A stretch of 64,000 bases of DNA from Haloarcula ordinaria (GTDB lineage: Archaea > Halobacteriota > Halobacteria > Halobacteriales > Haloarculaceae): the NCBI RefSeq assembly GCF_029338275.1, contig NZ_CP119789.1, forward strand, positions 1,302,001 through 1,366,000. The letters run 5' to 3'. Below are positions 50,548-59,068 of this stretch, piece by piece. Made by a program: the position numbers and the translations under genes. The notes beneath the pieces are model-generated. The model worked only from the letters and a program-made list of their open reading frames with translations. It had not been told where the DNA came from and did not search any database. Position 1 is the first letter of the stretch. Every line of letters starts with the position of its first letter.

Positions 50548-51186
50548 GTGGCTGTCTCCTTCGACCTCTTCGGGACCCTCGTCGGCGCCGACCGGCCCGA
50601 AGAACCCTGGACCGCCGTCGCCGACGCGCTCGCCGAGCGCGACGTCCGCGTCCCCGACGACTGGGAGGCTGCCTATCGCACTGCCCACCGCGAGTACGAC
50701 CGCGGCTGGGAGGCACCGCTCGACGAGCACGTCAGCCTCGCGCTCGCCAGTCGTGACGTCGCGGTCAGCGAGGCGATGGCGCGCGAGGCAGTCCTCGCGG
50801 CGTTCGACGCGCCCGTGGCCGTCCGCGACGGCGCCCGCGCTGCACTCCGTGCCGCAGCCGACCGGGGGCCCGTCGCTGTCTGCTCGAACTGCAGCGTCCC
50901 GGCCCTCGTCGAGCGGACGCTCGAACGCGCTGGACTGGGTCCGGGCGCACCGGACGGACCCGATGCCATCGTCACCAGCGTCGACTGCGGGTGGCGCAAA
51001 CCCCACCGGGAGATATTCGTCGTGACGGCCCGCGCGCTGGACGCCAGTCTCGAAGACCTGGTGCACGTCGGCGACGACGCACGCACCGACGGCGGTGCCG
51101 GCCGGGTCGGCGCACGCTCCGTGCTTCTCTCGGACGTGCGGCTCCCGGCGGTTGCCCGGCGACTCCGGGAGGGGACGCTGTGCTGA
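50548..51186 (+). CDS. HAD-superfamily hydrolase at the head of the cobalamin operon
   Basis: A 212-residue HAD protein. Motif I is SFDLFGTLV with nucleophile D6; the usual second Asp is Phe (DLF), as in haloacid dehalogenase-like branches. The motif III Lys is in GWRKPHREIF (near 150), and HVGDDARTD (near 172) is motif IV. The GTG at 50548 is preferred to the ATG at 50500 because a TATA-like GTTCAAGTG (50517-50525) lies 23-31 bases upstream. It overlaps cbiB, so a role in cobalamin assembly, such as removing phosphate from alpha-ribazole phosphate, is possible. Confidence 0.82.
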   Translation: MAVSFDLFGTLVGADRPEEPWTAVADALAERDVRVPDDWEAAYRTAHREYDRGWEAPLDEHVSLALASRDVAVSEAMAREAVLAAFDAPVAVRDGARAALRAAADRGPVAVCSNCSVPALVERTLERAGLGPGAPDGPDAIVTSVDCGWRKPHREIFVVTARALDASLEDLVHVGDDARTDGGAGRVGARSVLLSDVRLPAVARRLREGTLC

Positions 51187-52097
51187 CGGCGCTCGCGGTA
51201 CTCGTCGCGGCGACGCTCGAGGTGGTCGTGGGCGAACCGCCCACACGGTTCCACCCGGTCGCCTGGCTCGGGTCGCTGGTCGCCCCCGTCGACCGGCAGT
51301 GGAGATATCCGCTCCTCGCCGGTGGCATTGCTGCACTCGTCCTGCCGCTCGCAGTCGCTGTCGTGGTCGCCCTGCTCGTCGTGGGCATCGGGACCGTCTC
51401 CCTCCTCGGGAGCGTGCTGCTTTCGGGTCTCATCCTCTTCCTGACGACGAGTCTCCGGATGCTCGTCTCTGTCTCCTGGCGGGTCGTCGCCGATTCCGAG
51501 CGCGACGTCGAGTCGGCCCGCGAAGGCCTGCTCGCGCTCGCGGGCCGCGACGCCGACTCGCTCTCTCCGGGACACCTCCGGAGTGCGGCCGTCGAGAGCG
51601 CAGCCGAGAACCTCGCCGACGGACTGGTCGCGTCGCTGGGGGCGTTCGTCCTCGGGGGCGTCCTCGCCCCGTTCGCCGGGCTCCCGGCGCTGCCCGTCGC
51701 CGCCGGTGCGGCCGCGTGGGTGAAGACGGTCAACACGATGGACTCGATGCTGGGCTACCGCGAGAAGCGCGTCGGGACGCCTGCGGCGCGGCTCGACGAT
51801 GCCGTGATGTGGCTGCCGGCCCGCGTGAGTGCGGTCGCACTCGCGGTGGCCTTCGGTGACCCGCGCTCGCTCCTCCGTGCCCGAGCGTGGCTCGACCGGG
51901 TCCCGTCGCCGAACTCCGGATGGCCGATGGGCGTGGTCGCCGCCGCCCTCGACGTTCGGCTGGAGAAGCCCGACGTGTACGTGCTGAACGACGGGGCCGA
52001 CCTCCCCGAGGTCGACGACGCCCGCCGAGCCATCCGCCGGGTCGGCCTCGCCGGCCTGTTGTCGTACGTCGTCGCGGGGGTGGTCGGGTGGTTCTGA
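51180..52097 (+). CDS. cbiB: Adenosylcobinamide-phosphate synthase CbiB
   Basis: A 305-residue membrane enzyme that attaches aminopropanol phosphate to adenosylcobyric acid. 'LEVVVGEPPTRFHPVAWLGSLV' (in pieces) at the start, 'AAVESAAENLADGLVASL' near 135-155, 'KTVNTMDSMLGYRE' near 182 and 'PSPNSGWPMG' near 242 are the family's conserved parts, between four or five membrane segments. It starts with a GTG overlapping the HAD stop, and its own stop overlaps cobS. The operon order supports the call. Confidence 0.94.
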   Translation: MLTALAVLVAATLEVVVGEPPTRFHPVAWLGSLVAPVDRQWRYPLLAGGIAALVLPLAVAVVVALLVVGIGTVSLLGSVLLSGLILFLTTSLRMLVSVSWRVVADSERDVESAREGLLALAGRDADSLSPGHLRSAAVESAAENLADGLVASLGAFVLGGVLAPFAGLPALPVAAGAAAWVKTVNTMDSMLGYREKRVGTPAARLDDAVMWLPARVSAVALAVAFGDPRSLLRARAWLDRVPSPNSGWPMGVVAAALDVRLEKPDVYVLNDGADLPEVDDARRAIRRVGLAGLLSYVVAGVVGWF

Positions 52098-52864
52098 CCG
52101 CCCTCCGCGGGGCCCTTGGCTTCCTCTCGCGGCTCCCCGTCGGCCACAGCGAGTCGGCGTGGGCGGCCTTCACCGAGACGCCCGCTGCCTTCCCCCTCGC
52201 GGGGTACGTCGTCGGCGGGCTCGTCGCGCTCCCACTACTCGTCTCTGAACTCCTTCCCGCGCCCGTCGTCGCCGCTGGTTACCTCGCGGCTGTCGTCCTC
52301 GTCACCGGCGTCAACCACTTCGACGGCCTCGCCGACCTCGGCGACGCCGCCGTGGTCCACGGGAGCCCAGCGGAGCGCCGCGAGGTGCTGCGCGATACGA
52401 CCGTCGGCGTCGGGGCCGTCCTCGCGCTCGGCGTGGTCCTGGTCGCGCTCGCACTCGGCGCGCTGGCGGTGGCCGCGCTTCCGCCGCTGGTCGCGGCGGT
52501 CCTCGTGCTCTCCAGTGAAGTGGGCGCGAAACTCGCGATGGCCACCCTCGCCTGCCTCGGGTCGCCGAGTCACGACGGGTTCGGCGCGACGGTGCTCGCG
52601 GGCAACCGACCGCGTGACCTCGTGGCCCCCGTCGCCGTCTCGCTCCCTGCGGCCGTCCTGGTCGTGCCCGCGACGGCCGTCGCCGTCGTGGCCGGGCTCG
52701 TCGTCGGGGTTGGCCTGACCCGCTGGGCCGACCGCACCCTGGGCGGCGTCGGCGGGGACGTCTTCGGGGCGGCCAACGAACTCGCGCGCGTCGTCGCGCT
52801 CCACGCAGCGGTGGCCGTCTGGACCCTGGCGGACTGGGGGGTGGTCGCGTGGACGCTCTCGTGA
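52088..52864 (+). CDS. cobS: Adenosylcobinamide-GDP ribazoletransferase CobS
   Basis: A 258-residue membrane enzyme that joins adenosylcobinamide-GDP and alpha-ribazole (or its phosphate). 'ALRGALGFLSRLPVG' begins the fold, 'GVNHFDGLADLGDA' near residue 77 carries the Asp-rich metal site, and 'RWADRTLGGVGGDVFGAANEL' (in pieces) near 215 is the second conserved part. Six or seven hydrophobic segments are visible. It overlaps cbiB by ten bases at its GTG start and cobY by 16 bases at its end. Confidence 0.94.
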   Translation: MVLTALRGALGFLSRLPVGHSESAWAAFTETPAAFPLAGYVVGGLVALPLLVSELLPAPVVAAGYLAAVVLVTGVNHFDGLADLGDAAVVHGSPAERREVLRDTTVGVGAVLALGVVLVALALGALAVAALPPLVAAVLVLSSEVGAKLAMATLACLGSPSHDGFGATVLAGNRPRDLVAPVAVSLPAAVLVVPATAVAVVAGLVVGVGLTRWADRTLGGVGGDVFGAANELARVVALHAAVAVWTLADWGVVAWTLS

Positions 52865-53424
52865 TGTGTGGCGGCCGCGGGACCCGGTTGGACGTCCCTG
52901 TCGAGAAACCGCTGTTCGAAATCGACGGCGTCCCGATGGTCGACCGGGTGCTCGGGGCGCTCGCCGACAGTGAGGTCGCGCGTGTGTACGCCGCGACGTC
53001 TCCAGATGCACCCGAGACGCGCGCCCACGTCGACGTCCCGACAGTGTCGACGCCCGGCGAGGGGTACGTCGCGGACCTGCAGACGGCGCTGTCCGACGAC
53101 CGACTCTCGACGCCGGTGCTGACCGTCGCCGCCGACCTGCCGCTGCTCGACGGCGAGGTGCTCGACCGTGTCCTGGCTGTCCACGACGACGACGACTCGC
53201 TGAGTGTCCTCGTCCCTGCGGACCTGAAACGCGACCTGGGGGTGAGCGACGACACGACGTTCGACCGCGAGGGGCAGACAGTCGCGCCGACGGGCGTGAA
53301 CGTCGTCGGCGACGCGGGCGACGACGCCTGGCTCACCGACGACGTCCGACTGGCGGTCAACGTCAACACCCGTGGCGACGCGAGGGTGGCCGAACGCCTC
53401 CTCGAATCGCGAAACTTTCTCTAG
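52849..53424 (+). CDS. cobY: Adenosylcobinamide-phosphate guanylyltransferase CobY
   Basis: A 191-residue nucleotidyltransferase of the archaeal CobY type, the unrelated replacement for bacterial CobU. The GTP-binding start is MDALVMCGGRGTRLDVPVEK with the conserved KPL following, and 'TVAADLPLLDGE' near residue 105 carries the metal Asp. It converts adenosylcobinamide phosphate to adenosylcobinamide-GDP, the substrate of CobS. It starts at a GTG inside the end of cobS. Confidence 0.9.
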   Translation: MDALVMCGGRGTRLDVPVEKPLFEIDGVPMVDRVLGALADSEVARVYAATSPDAPETRAHVDVPTVSTPGEGYVADLQTALSDDRLSTPVLTVAADLPLLDGEVLDRVLAVHDDDDSLSVLVPADLKRDLGVSDDTTFDREGQTVAPTGVNVVGDAGDDAWLTDDVRLAVNVNTRGDARVAERLLESRNFL

Positions 53425-53447
53425 GCCCCTCGCCGTACGACTCGGAA

Positions 53448-54488
53448 ATGGACCCCGACACGGTCGAGCGACTGCGGGCGAGTGGGGACGACGCCATCGG
53501 TCCCGACGGGCGCGTGCCCCACGGGAGCGACGACGACCCGCAGGTGCTCGACTTCAGCGCGAACACGAACCCGCGACTCCCGTCCGGCGTCGAAGCCGTC
53601 TACCGCGAGGCGTTCGACGCCGCCCGGTCGTACCCCGCCGACGACTACCCGGGGTTCTGCGGAGCGGCCGCCGACTTCGTCGGCTGTGCCCCCGAACAGG
53701 TCGTGCCGACAGCCGGCGGGCTGGAGGCGATTCGACTCGCCATCCAGACGACGGTCAGGGCGGGCGAGTCGGTGCTCGTCCCGAGACCGAGTTTCGGGGA
53801 GTACGCCCGCGAGGTCGGCCTCCAGGGCGCGGACTCCTCCTTTGTCTCGCACGATGCCGTGCTGGACGCCGACCCCGAACCCCACGCGCTGGCTATCGTC
53901 TGCAACCCGAACAACCCGACCGGGGAGACGTACGACCCGGCATCGCTCCGGGCGTTCGCCGACCGCTGTCGCGACGCGGGGACGACGCTGCTGGTCGACG
54001 AGGCGTTCCTGGGCTTCACCGACGACCCGTCGCTGGCCGGCCGCGACGGGGTGGTGGTCGCGCGCTCGCTGACGAAACTGTTCGGCCTGCCGGGCGTCAG
54101 GATGGGCTACGCCGTCGCGACGGGCGACGCGCTCGACCGACTTTCCACTGCGCGGCGCGCGTGGTCGATGAGCGGCCCCGCGGCCGCCGTCGGCGCCCAC
54201 TGCTACCAGCAGAACGCCTTCGTCGCCGAGACGCGGGAGCGCGTCGCCCGCGAGCGCGAGCGGATGGCCGAACGCCTGACATCTCGGTTCGAGATATATC
54301 CGTCGGACGCCCCGTTCGTCCTCTTCGAGGTGACCGACACGAGCGTCGACTGGTTACTGGCGAGCGCCCGCGAGCAGGGTGTCGCGGTGCGCGACGCGCG
54401 GACGTTCCGGGGCCTCGACAGCCACGTCCGCGTCGCCGTCAGGACCGCCGAAGAGAACGACCGCTTGCTGGAGGCGCTGGATGTTTGA
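53448..54488 (+). CDS. cobD: L-threonine-O-3-phosphate decarboxylase CobD
   Basis: A 346-residue PLP enzyme of the HisC-like fold. 'FSANTNPRLP' near residue 29, 'YPADDYPGFC', 'CNPNNPTGETYDP' near 155 and the PLP-lysine in SLTKLFGLPGVRMGYA near 208 are as expected. It makes aminopropanol phosphate for CbiB from threonine phosphate. Its position in the cobalamin operon favours CobD over histidinol-phosphate aminotransferase. The end overlaps cbiZ by eight bases. The threonine kinase that would feed it is not in the window. Confidence 0.92.
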   Translation: MDPDTVERLRASGDDAIGPDGRVPHGSDDDPQVLDFSANTNPRLPSGVEAVYREAFDAARSYPADDYPGFCGAAADFVGCAPEQVVPTAGGLEAIRLAIQTTVRAGESVLVPRPSFGEYAREVGLQGADSSFVSHDAVLDADPEPHALAIVCNPNNPTGETYDPASLRAFADRCRDAGTTLLVDEAFLGFTDDPSLAGRDGVVVARSLTKLFGLPGVRMGYAVATGDALDRLSTARRAWSMSGPAAAVGAHCYQQNAFVAETRERVARERERMAERLTSRFEIYPSDAPFVLFEVTDTSVDWLLASAREQGVAVRDARTFRGLDSHVRVAVRTAEENDRLLEALDV

Positions 54489-55173
54489 GGTCGACCGGCG
54501 CGACGGCGTCGCGCGGCTGGCCCACGACGGGGCGCGCTGGCTCTCGACGTCCTGGGACGGCGGCTACCGGCGCGCCGACGCGGTGTACAACGTCACCGTC
54601 CCGGAGGGGTTCGAGCGGACGGACCTCGACGCGTATCGCGAGCAGCGACTCGCCGAGGCCGGCTTCGCGAGCGGCCCCGCGCTCCTGACCGGCGTCGAGA
54701 TGGCCCACGCCCGGTGTGCCCGGAGTGGCCCCGTGACCGTCCTCGTGACAGCTGGGGTGTCGAACCCGGCGGCGCTCCCGATGGGGGACCGCGACGCCAC
54801 TGGCGAGCGACCGGCCAGTGACGACTGGCGGCCCGGGACGGTCAACCTGCTCGTCGGCGTGTGCCGTGCCCTGGACGACGGCGCGCTCGCGACGCTCCTG
54901 GCGACAGCCGTCGAGGCGAAGGCCGCGACGCTGCTGGACGTGGCCGGCGTCCCGGGGACGACCTCCGATGCCGCGCTCGTGGGGTGCGTTCCGGGTACCC
55001 GACCGGCCGAGTTCGCCGGAAGCGCGACCGATGTCGGCGCGGCGACGCGTGCCTGCGTGCGCGACACGGTCCGCGCGAGCCTGGCCGCCCGCTACGACGA
55101 CGGGCCACCGACCGTCGAGGAGGCACCCTACGGCGTCGTCACCGACCGGCAGACCGATGTGTTCCAGCCGTGA
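54481..55173 (+). CDS. cbiZ: Adenosylcobinamide amidohydrolase CbiZ
   Basis: A 230-residue CbiZ, the archaeal enzyme that removes the aminopropanol side chain of adenosylcobinamide so that salvaged cobinamide can re-enter the pathway as cobyric acid. 'LLTGVEMAHARCARSGPVTVLVTAGVSNPA' (in pieces, near residues 60-95) and 'GTVNLLVGVCRAL' near 120 are the family's core. It overlaps cobD by eight bases. With CbiB, CobY and CobS it completes the salvage loop. Confidence 0.9.
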   Translation: MFEVDRRDGVARLAHDGARWLSTSWDGGYRRADAVYNVTVPEGFERTDLDAYREQRLAEAGFASGPALLTGVEMAHARCARSGPVTVLVTAGVSNPAALPMGDRDATGERPASDDWRPGTVNLLVGVCRALDDGALATLLATAVEAKAATLLDVAGVPGTTSDAALVGCVPGTRPAEFAGSATDVGAATRACVRDTVRASLAARYDDGPPTVEEAPYGVVTDRQTDVFQP

Positions 55174-55183
55174 ACGTCGGTGC

Positions 55184-55855
55184 ATGAGCGACGACGAGAC
55201 CGGGCCCGCGCGCAACGCGGCCGGCCCGACCGCCGAACCGATAACGCCCAGCGCACCGGAGTCGTTCGGACTGGTGCAGGTGTGGTGGGGGAACGGGAAG
55301 GGAAAGACCACCGCGGCGCTGGGGATGGCGACCCGCGCTGTCGGCCACGGCTACCGCGTCCACCTGCTCCAGTTCATGAAGGGCGGGACGGGGACCGTCG
55401 AGGACGTCCGCGGGGAGTACAACGCCATCGCGGCGCTCCCGGGCTTCTCCTACGAGAATGCCGGCCACTACGGCTGGCACGGGTTCATGGACGGAAGCGA
55501 CGACGACGAACACCAGGCCCGCGCGGAAGGCGCACTCGAGCGGGCCCACGAGATACTCGCGGGCAGCGCCGCGGCCGACCTCTCGGAACCGCTTGCGGCC
55601 GACGGTCCGCCGGAGGACGGCGTGAACATGCTCGTCGTCGACGAGATTCTCTACGCCGCCAACCGCGGCCTGGTCGACCCCGGGGACGTGGTCGAACTCG
55701 TCGAGTCGAAACCCGAGGACCTGGAACTCGTCCTCACGGGCGGTCACGAGGAACCCGGCTACGTCGTCGACCACGCCGACCTCGTCACGGAGGTCCGCAA
55801 GCAGAAACACCCGCTCGACGCGGGCTACCCGGCCCGGAAGGGCACCGAGTACTGA
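55184..55855 (+). CDS. cobA: Cob(I)alamin / cobyrinate adenosyltransferase CobA
   Basis: A 223-residue CobA-type (BtuR) adenosyltransferase. The P-loop GNGKGKTTAALGMATRA is near residues 37-53, 'HLLQFMKGGTGTVED' near 60, and 'MLVVDEILYAANRGLVD' (in pieces) near 148 is the Walker B region. It transfers the adenosyl group of ATP to the cobalt of corrinoids. The start at 55184 gives an acidic N-terminal extension typical of haloarchaeal CobA. It lies 10 bases after cbiZ. Confidence 0.93.
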   Translation: MSDDETGPARNAAGPTAEPITPSAPESFGLVQVWWGNGKGKTTAALGMATRAVGHGYRVHLLQFMKGGTGTVEDVRGEYNAIAALPGFSYENAGHYGWHGFMDGSDDDEHQARAEGALERAHEILAGSAAADLSEPLAADGPPEDGVNMLVVDEILYAANRGLVDPGDVVELVESKPEDLELVLTGGHEEPGYVVDHADLVTEVRKQKHPLDAGYPARKGTEY

Positions 55856-56122
55856 CTACGTCTCGCGGAGCGAGGTCAGCAGGTCGCGGGCAGATTCGAG
55901 GTGGTCGTCGGCGTCCTCGTCGCCCGTCGTCTCGACGTTCGACAGCAAGTGGTCGAGCTGGTCGAGGCGCTTCGCTCGCGCGTCGGATTCGAGGTCGCTC
56001 TCGGCGAGGTCCGTCGCGATGGCTTCGGCCTCGCCCAGCCAGCGGGCGGCCGACCGCTCGACGGGTCGCTCGCCGGTCGCTCGGAGGTGCGCTGCCAGCC
56101 TGTCGAGTCGGTCCCCGGTCAT
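55856..56122 (-). CDS. Small helical protein within the cobalamin cluster
   Basis: An 88-residue acidic protein predicted to be two or three long helices ('RLDRLAAHLRATGERPVERSAARWLGEAEAIATDLAES' in pieces). No motif is recognised. It lies antiparallel between cobA and cbiP, with its stop directly against the cobA stop, and is divergent from cbiP. I recall similarly sized unknown proteins beside cobalamin genes in other haloarchaea but cannot name the family. Confidence 0.6.
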   Translation of the reverse strand: MTGDRLDRLAAHLRATGERPVERSAARWLGEAEAIATDLAESDLESDARAKRLDQLDHLLSNVETTGDEDADDHLESARDLLTSLRET

Positions 56123-56217
56123 TATCCGTGGTTGGTCCCTCGGCCACGTAGGCGGTTCGGTTCTCCCTCTCGACCGGGAGTCTCAAGCGCCCCGGACACG
56201 AAGGCGAGGCAACTCGA

Positions 56218-57687
56218 ATGACGACGATTCTCGTCGCCGGAACAGCGTCCCACGTGGGAAAGAGCACGATAGCGGCCGGGCTCTGTCGCCACCTCTCGAA
56301 CCGCGGCCGCGACGTCGCCCCGTTCAAGGCCCAGAACATGAGCAACAACGCTCGGGCCACGGCGGGCGGAGAAATCGGTGTCTCGCAGTACGTCCAGGCC
56401 CGCGCGGCCCGCGTCTCGCCGACGACCGACCACAACCCCGTGCTGCTCAAGCCCCGCGGCGACGGTGAGTCACAGCTGGTCGTGGACGGCGAAGCCGTCG
56501 CCAACGTCCCGGCGGGCGCGTACTACGAGGACTACTGGAAGACGGCGCTGACCGCGGCCGAGGCCGCTCACGGGCGACTGACGGACGAACACGACGTCGT
56601 CGTCGCGGAGGGTGCCGGCTCCATCGCCGAGATAAACCTCCACGACCGTGACCTCGCGAACGTCGAGACGGCGCGCTTCGCCGACGCGGATATCCTGCTC
56701 GTCGCCGATATTGAACGCGGCGGCGTCTTCGCGTCCATCGTCGGGACGCTCGAACTCGTCCCCGAGGACGTCCGCGACCGCATCGCCGGCGTCGTCGTCA
56801 CGAAGTTCCGCGGCGACCGCTCGCTGCTCGAACCCGGCATCGAAGCCGTCGAGGAGCGAACTGGCGTGCCGGTGCTGGGTGTCGTCCCGTACGACGATCC
56901 GGGGCTCCCCGAGGAGGACAGCGTCTCGCTCCCACCGGTCGGCCAGCGGGCGGTCCTCGGCGCAGACGACGGGGTTCCCGAGGCCCGGAGCATCACCGTC
57001 GCCGTGCCGCGCCTCCCTCACATCTCGAACTTCACCGACCTCGAACCGCTCGCTAGGGAACCTGGCGTCCGGGTCGCCTACGTCCCGCCCGACGACTCGC
57101 TCGCGGCTGCCGACGCCGTCGTCCTGCCGGGGAGCAAGAACACGGTCGACGACCTCAGAGCGCTCCGTGATGCCGGGTTCGCGGAACGAATTGCTGCCTT
57201 CGAGGGTCCGATAATCGGCCTCTGTGGTGGCTACCAGATGCTCGGGGAACGGTTGCAGAATGCAGCCCTCGAAGGAACTGAAAACGAGAATGTGGTCGAA
57301 GGGCTCGGCTTGCTCCCCGTCGAGACGACGTTCTCTGAGTCGAAGACGGTCGAGCACGTCACCCGGACGATTCGCGGCGTCGGCCCGCTCGACGGCGCCG
57401 AGGGGGTCGTCGAGGGGTACGAGATACACACCGGTGACACGTCTCAGACTGCCGATGCGATGCGCCCGTTCGCGTCGGACGGTACCGCGACGGACCGCGT
57501 ACTCGGGACGTACCTCCACGACCTCTTCGAGAACGATTGCGCGAGAGTTTCCTTCGTGAAAAATGCGTTCGATGCTGGCGGTATCGAGCCGCCAGCGCAG
57601 TCCGTCGCCACGGCGTCGGACCCGTACGAGCACGCGGCGGCGCTGGTCGCAGATCACGTGGACCTCGGCCCGCTGGGGCTCGAATAA
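56218..57687 (+). CDS. cbiP: Cobyric acid synthase CbiP/CobQ
   Basis: A 489-residue glutamine-dependent amidase. The N-terminal P-loop [10 protein letters not shown] is at residues 8-17 and '[14 protein letters not shown]' follows near 37. The glutaminase half has [10 protein letters not shown] with the nucleophile Cys near 339 and the His in [11 protein letters not shown] near 430. It amidates four carboxylates of adenosylcobyrinic acid a,c-diamide. It is complete, has its own promoter region shared with the small antiparallel gene, and ends in a T6 tract (57690-57695). Confidence 0.95.
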   Translation: MTTILVAGTASHVGKSTIAAGLCRHLSNRGRDVAPFKAQNMSNNARATAGGEIGVSQYVQARAARVSPTTDHNPVLLKPRGDGESQLVVDGEAVANVPAGAYYEDYWKTALTAAEAAHGRLTDEHDVVVAEGAGSIAEINLHDRDLANVETARFADADILLVADIERGGVFASIVGTLELVPEDVRDRIAGVVVTKFRGDRSLLEPGIEAVEERTGVPVLGVVPYDDPGLPEEDSVSLPPVGQRAVLGADDGVPEARSITVAVPRLPHISNFTDLEPLAREPGVRVAYVPPDDSLAAADAVVLPGSKNTVDDLRALRDAGFAERIAAFEGPIIGLCGGYQMLGERLQNAALEGTENENVVEGLGLLPVETTFSESKTVEHVTRTIRGVGPLDGAEGVVEGYEIHTGDTSQTADAMRPFASDGTATDRVLGTYLHDLFENDCARVSFVKNAFDAGGIEPPAQSVATASDPYEHAAALVADHVDLGPLGLE

Positions 57688-57688
57688 G

Positions 57689-57695
57689 GTTTTTT
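57689..57695 (+). terminator. T-tract terminator after cbiP
   Basis: GTTTTTT begins two bases after the cbiP stop. Runs of T in a GC-rich genome are the usual archaeal termination signal. Confidence 0.45.
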
Positions 57696-57718
57696 CGCGA
57701 CGAAATTCCGCGAACTTT

Positions 57719-57748
57719 ATGTTCGAGCGGGCGCGCCCCCTCGAACAT
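57719..57748 (+). promoter_or_regulatory. Near-perfect 30-bp palindrome over the MinD-like gene start
   Basis: ATGTTCGAG (57719-57727) and CTCGAACAT (57740-57748) flank the 10-bp palindrome GGGCGCGCCC (57729-57738); only one base pair of fifteen fails. It lies between the TATA-like CTTTAT (57715-57720) and the ATG (57747), so a bound protein would cover the transcription start. A second inverted repeat TTCGCG / CGCGAA (57694-57699, 57709-57714) sits just upstream of the TATA box. Confidence 0.6.
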
Positions 57749-58514
57749 GGTCGAAGTCTTCGCCGTCGCCAGCGGGAAGGGCGGGACGGGCAAGACGACG
57801 AGTACCGTCGCCCTGGGGATGGCGCTGTCGGACCGCTACAACGTGACCGTCGTCGACGCCGACACCGGGATGGCGAACCTGCTCTTTCACGCCGGGCTCT
57901 CGGACGTGGAGACGACGCTCCACGACGTGCTGGCCGACGACGTCCCCGTGGCCGACGCCGCCTACGACCGGTTCGGGATGACCGTCGTCCCCTGTGGCAC
58001 GAGCCTCGACGGGTTCCGCGACGCCGACCCGGGCCGGCTCAGGGAGGTCGTAGCGACGCTCGCGGCCGACACGGAGGTCATCTTGCTGGACTCGCCGCCG
58101 GCCTTAGACAGCAGGGCAGCCGTCCTCCCGGTGGTGATGGCCGACCGGACCGTCGTCGTCCTCCAACCGACGATTCCGGCTATCTCGGACGGACTCAAGG
58201 TACAGGAGTACGCCGCCTCCTACGACACCGACGTCGCCGGGCTTCTGTTCAACAAGGTCAGAGACGACGCGCGGATCGACCAGGTCGCCGAGAAGACCGA
58301 GCGGTACTTCGACGGCCCGACGCTCGCGGCGGTCCCGGAGTCCGAGGCCGCACGCGAGGCGCGTCGAGCGGGGCGTCCGTTACTCGCACACGCACCGGAC
58401 TCGACAGCGGCGGCCGCCTACCACGACGCGGCCGACGCGCTGTCGATAGACAGGGGCCAGCCGGAGACGGTCGCCGACCGCTTCCGGAGCGCGGTTATCC
58501 CCGACCCGCCATGA
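57747..58514 (+). CDS. MinD/ParA-family ATPase
   Basis: A 255-residue deviant Walker ATPase. The motif GKGGTGKTT is at residues 10-18, with the second signature lysine at K11; 'VVDADTGMANLLFHAGL' (near 39) and 'VILLDSPPALDSRA' (near 112) complete the site. There is no clear amphipathic membrane-targeting helix at the C-terminus; the end is 'ADRFRSAVIPDPP'. Haloarchaea have several MinD paralogues, of which MinD4 positions archaella and chemosensory arrays. The next gene overlaps it by four bases and is a probable partner. The palindromic promoter suggests tight control. Confidence 0.88.
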   Translation: MVEVFAVASGKGGTGKTTSTVALGMALSDRYNVTVVDADTGMANLLFHAGLSDVETTLHDVLADDVPVADAAYDRFGMTVVPCGTSLDGFRDADPGRLREVVATLAADTEVILLDSPPALDSRAAVLPVVMADRTVVVLQPTIPAISDGLKVQEYAASYDTDVAGLLFNKVRDDARIDQVAEKTERYFDGPTLAAVPESEAAREARRAGRPLLAHAPDSTAAAAYHDAADALSIDRGQPETVADRFRSAVIPDPP

Positions 58515-59068
58515 GAGTTCCCACCGGCCGTCTCTGTAAGTCCCGGGTCGTCGCCGATCCACGGGAACCGCTGGCCGACGTGCTGGACCGCGAACTGACG
58601 GGCTACGCGGTCTTCGAGTCCCAGGAGACGCTCCTGCTGGACGCCGAGGGTCGCGGCGTCATCACCTTCGAGGACGGGGTCCCGGTTGTCGCGTACCACA
58701 CCGGCACGGACCGTGGCGGCCCGCCGGCGCTCGCGGACCTGGCCATCCCCGGCCCCTATCACGTCTCGCTCTACGAGCTGTCGGCGGCGGACCTCGCCGA
58801 CGTGCACGACGCGACCGAGCTCCACGTGCCACCCGGGATGCCGGCCGAGCGATTGGCCGGCGACCCGGCGCTCGCCGAGAGCACACGTCGGGCCGGGCCC
58901 GACCGGTCAGCGTGTCCCGAGCAGGCATCGGACAGCGAGACCGACGACAGCGACCCCGACGGAGTGAGTGCCGTCGAGGCGTTCCTCGACGACACGGAGA
59001 AGATAACGGCGATCCAAGAGCAGGCGCGGGCCGAGGCCCGCGAACGCGCGGACGCGTGGGACCTCTAG
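58511..59068 (+). CDS. Unknown partner of the MinD-like ATPase
   Basis: A 185-residue acidic protein. Residues 1-105 look like a compact alpha/beta domain ('AVFESQETLLLDAEGRGVITFEDGVPVVAYH' in pieces, and 'PGPYHVSLYELSAADLADVH'), residues 110-155 are a disordered Ser/Asp/Glu linker, and the C-terminus is a helix 'AVEAFLDDTEKITAIQEQARAEARERADAW' in pieces. I do not recognise the family. The start overlaps the ATPase stop (ATGA), so the two proteins are made together. The first domain followed by a linker and helix suggests an adaptor or cargo of the ATPase. Confidence 0.65.
   Translation: MRVPTGRLCKSRVVADPREPLADVLDRELTGYAVFESQETLLLDAEGRGVITFEDGVPVVAYHTGTDRGGPPALADLAIPGPYHVSLYELSAADLADVHDATELHVPPGMPAERLAGDPALAESTRRAGPDRSACPEQASDSETDDSDPDGVSAVEAFLDDTEKITAIQEQARAEARERADAWDL

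Noticed and set aside
49402..51336. Very long form of the aspartoacylase-like protein
   Set aside because: The upstream part is antisense to the HAD and cbiB genes; the ATG at 50466 has a well placed TATA box.
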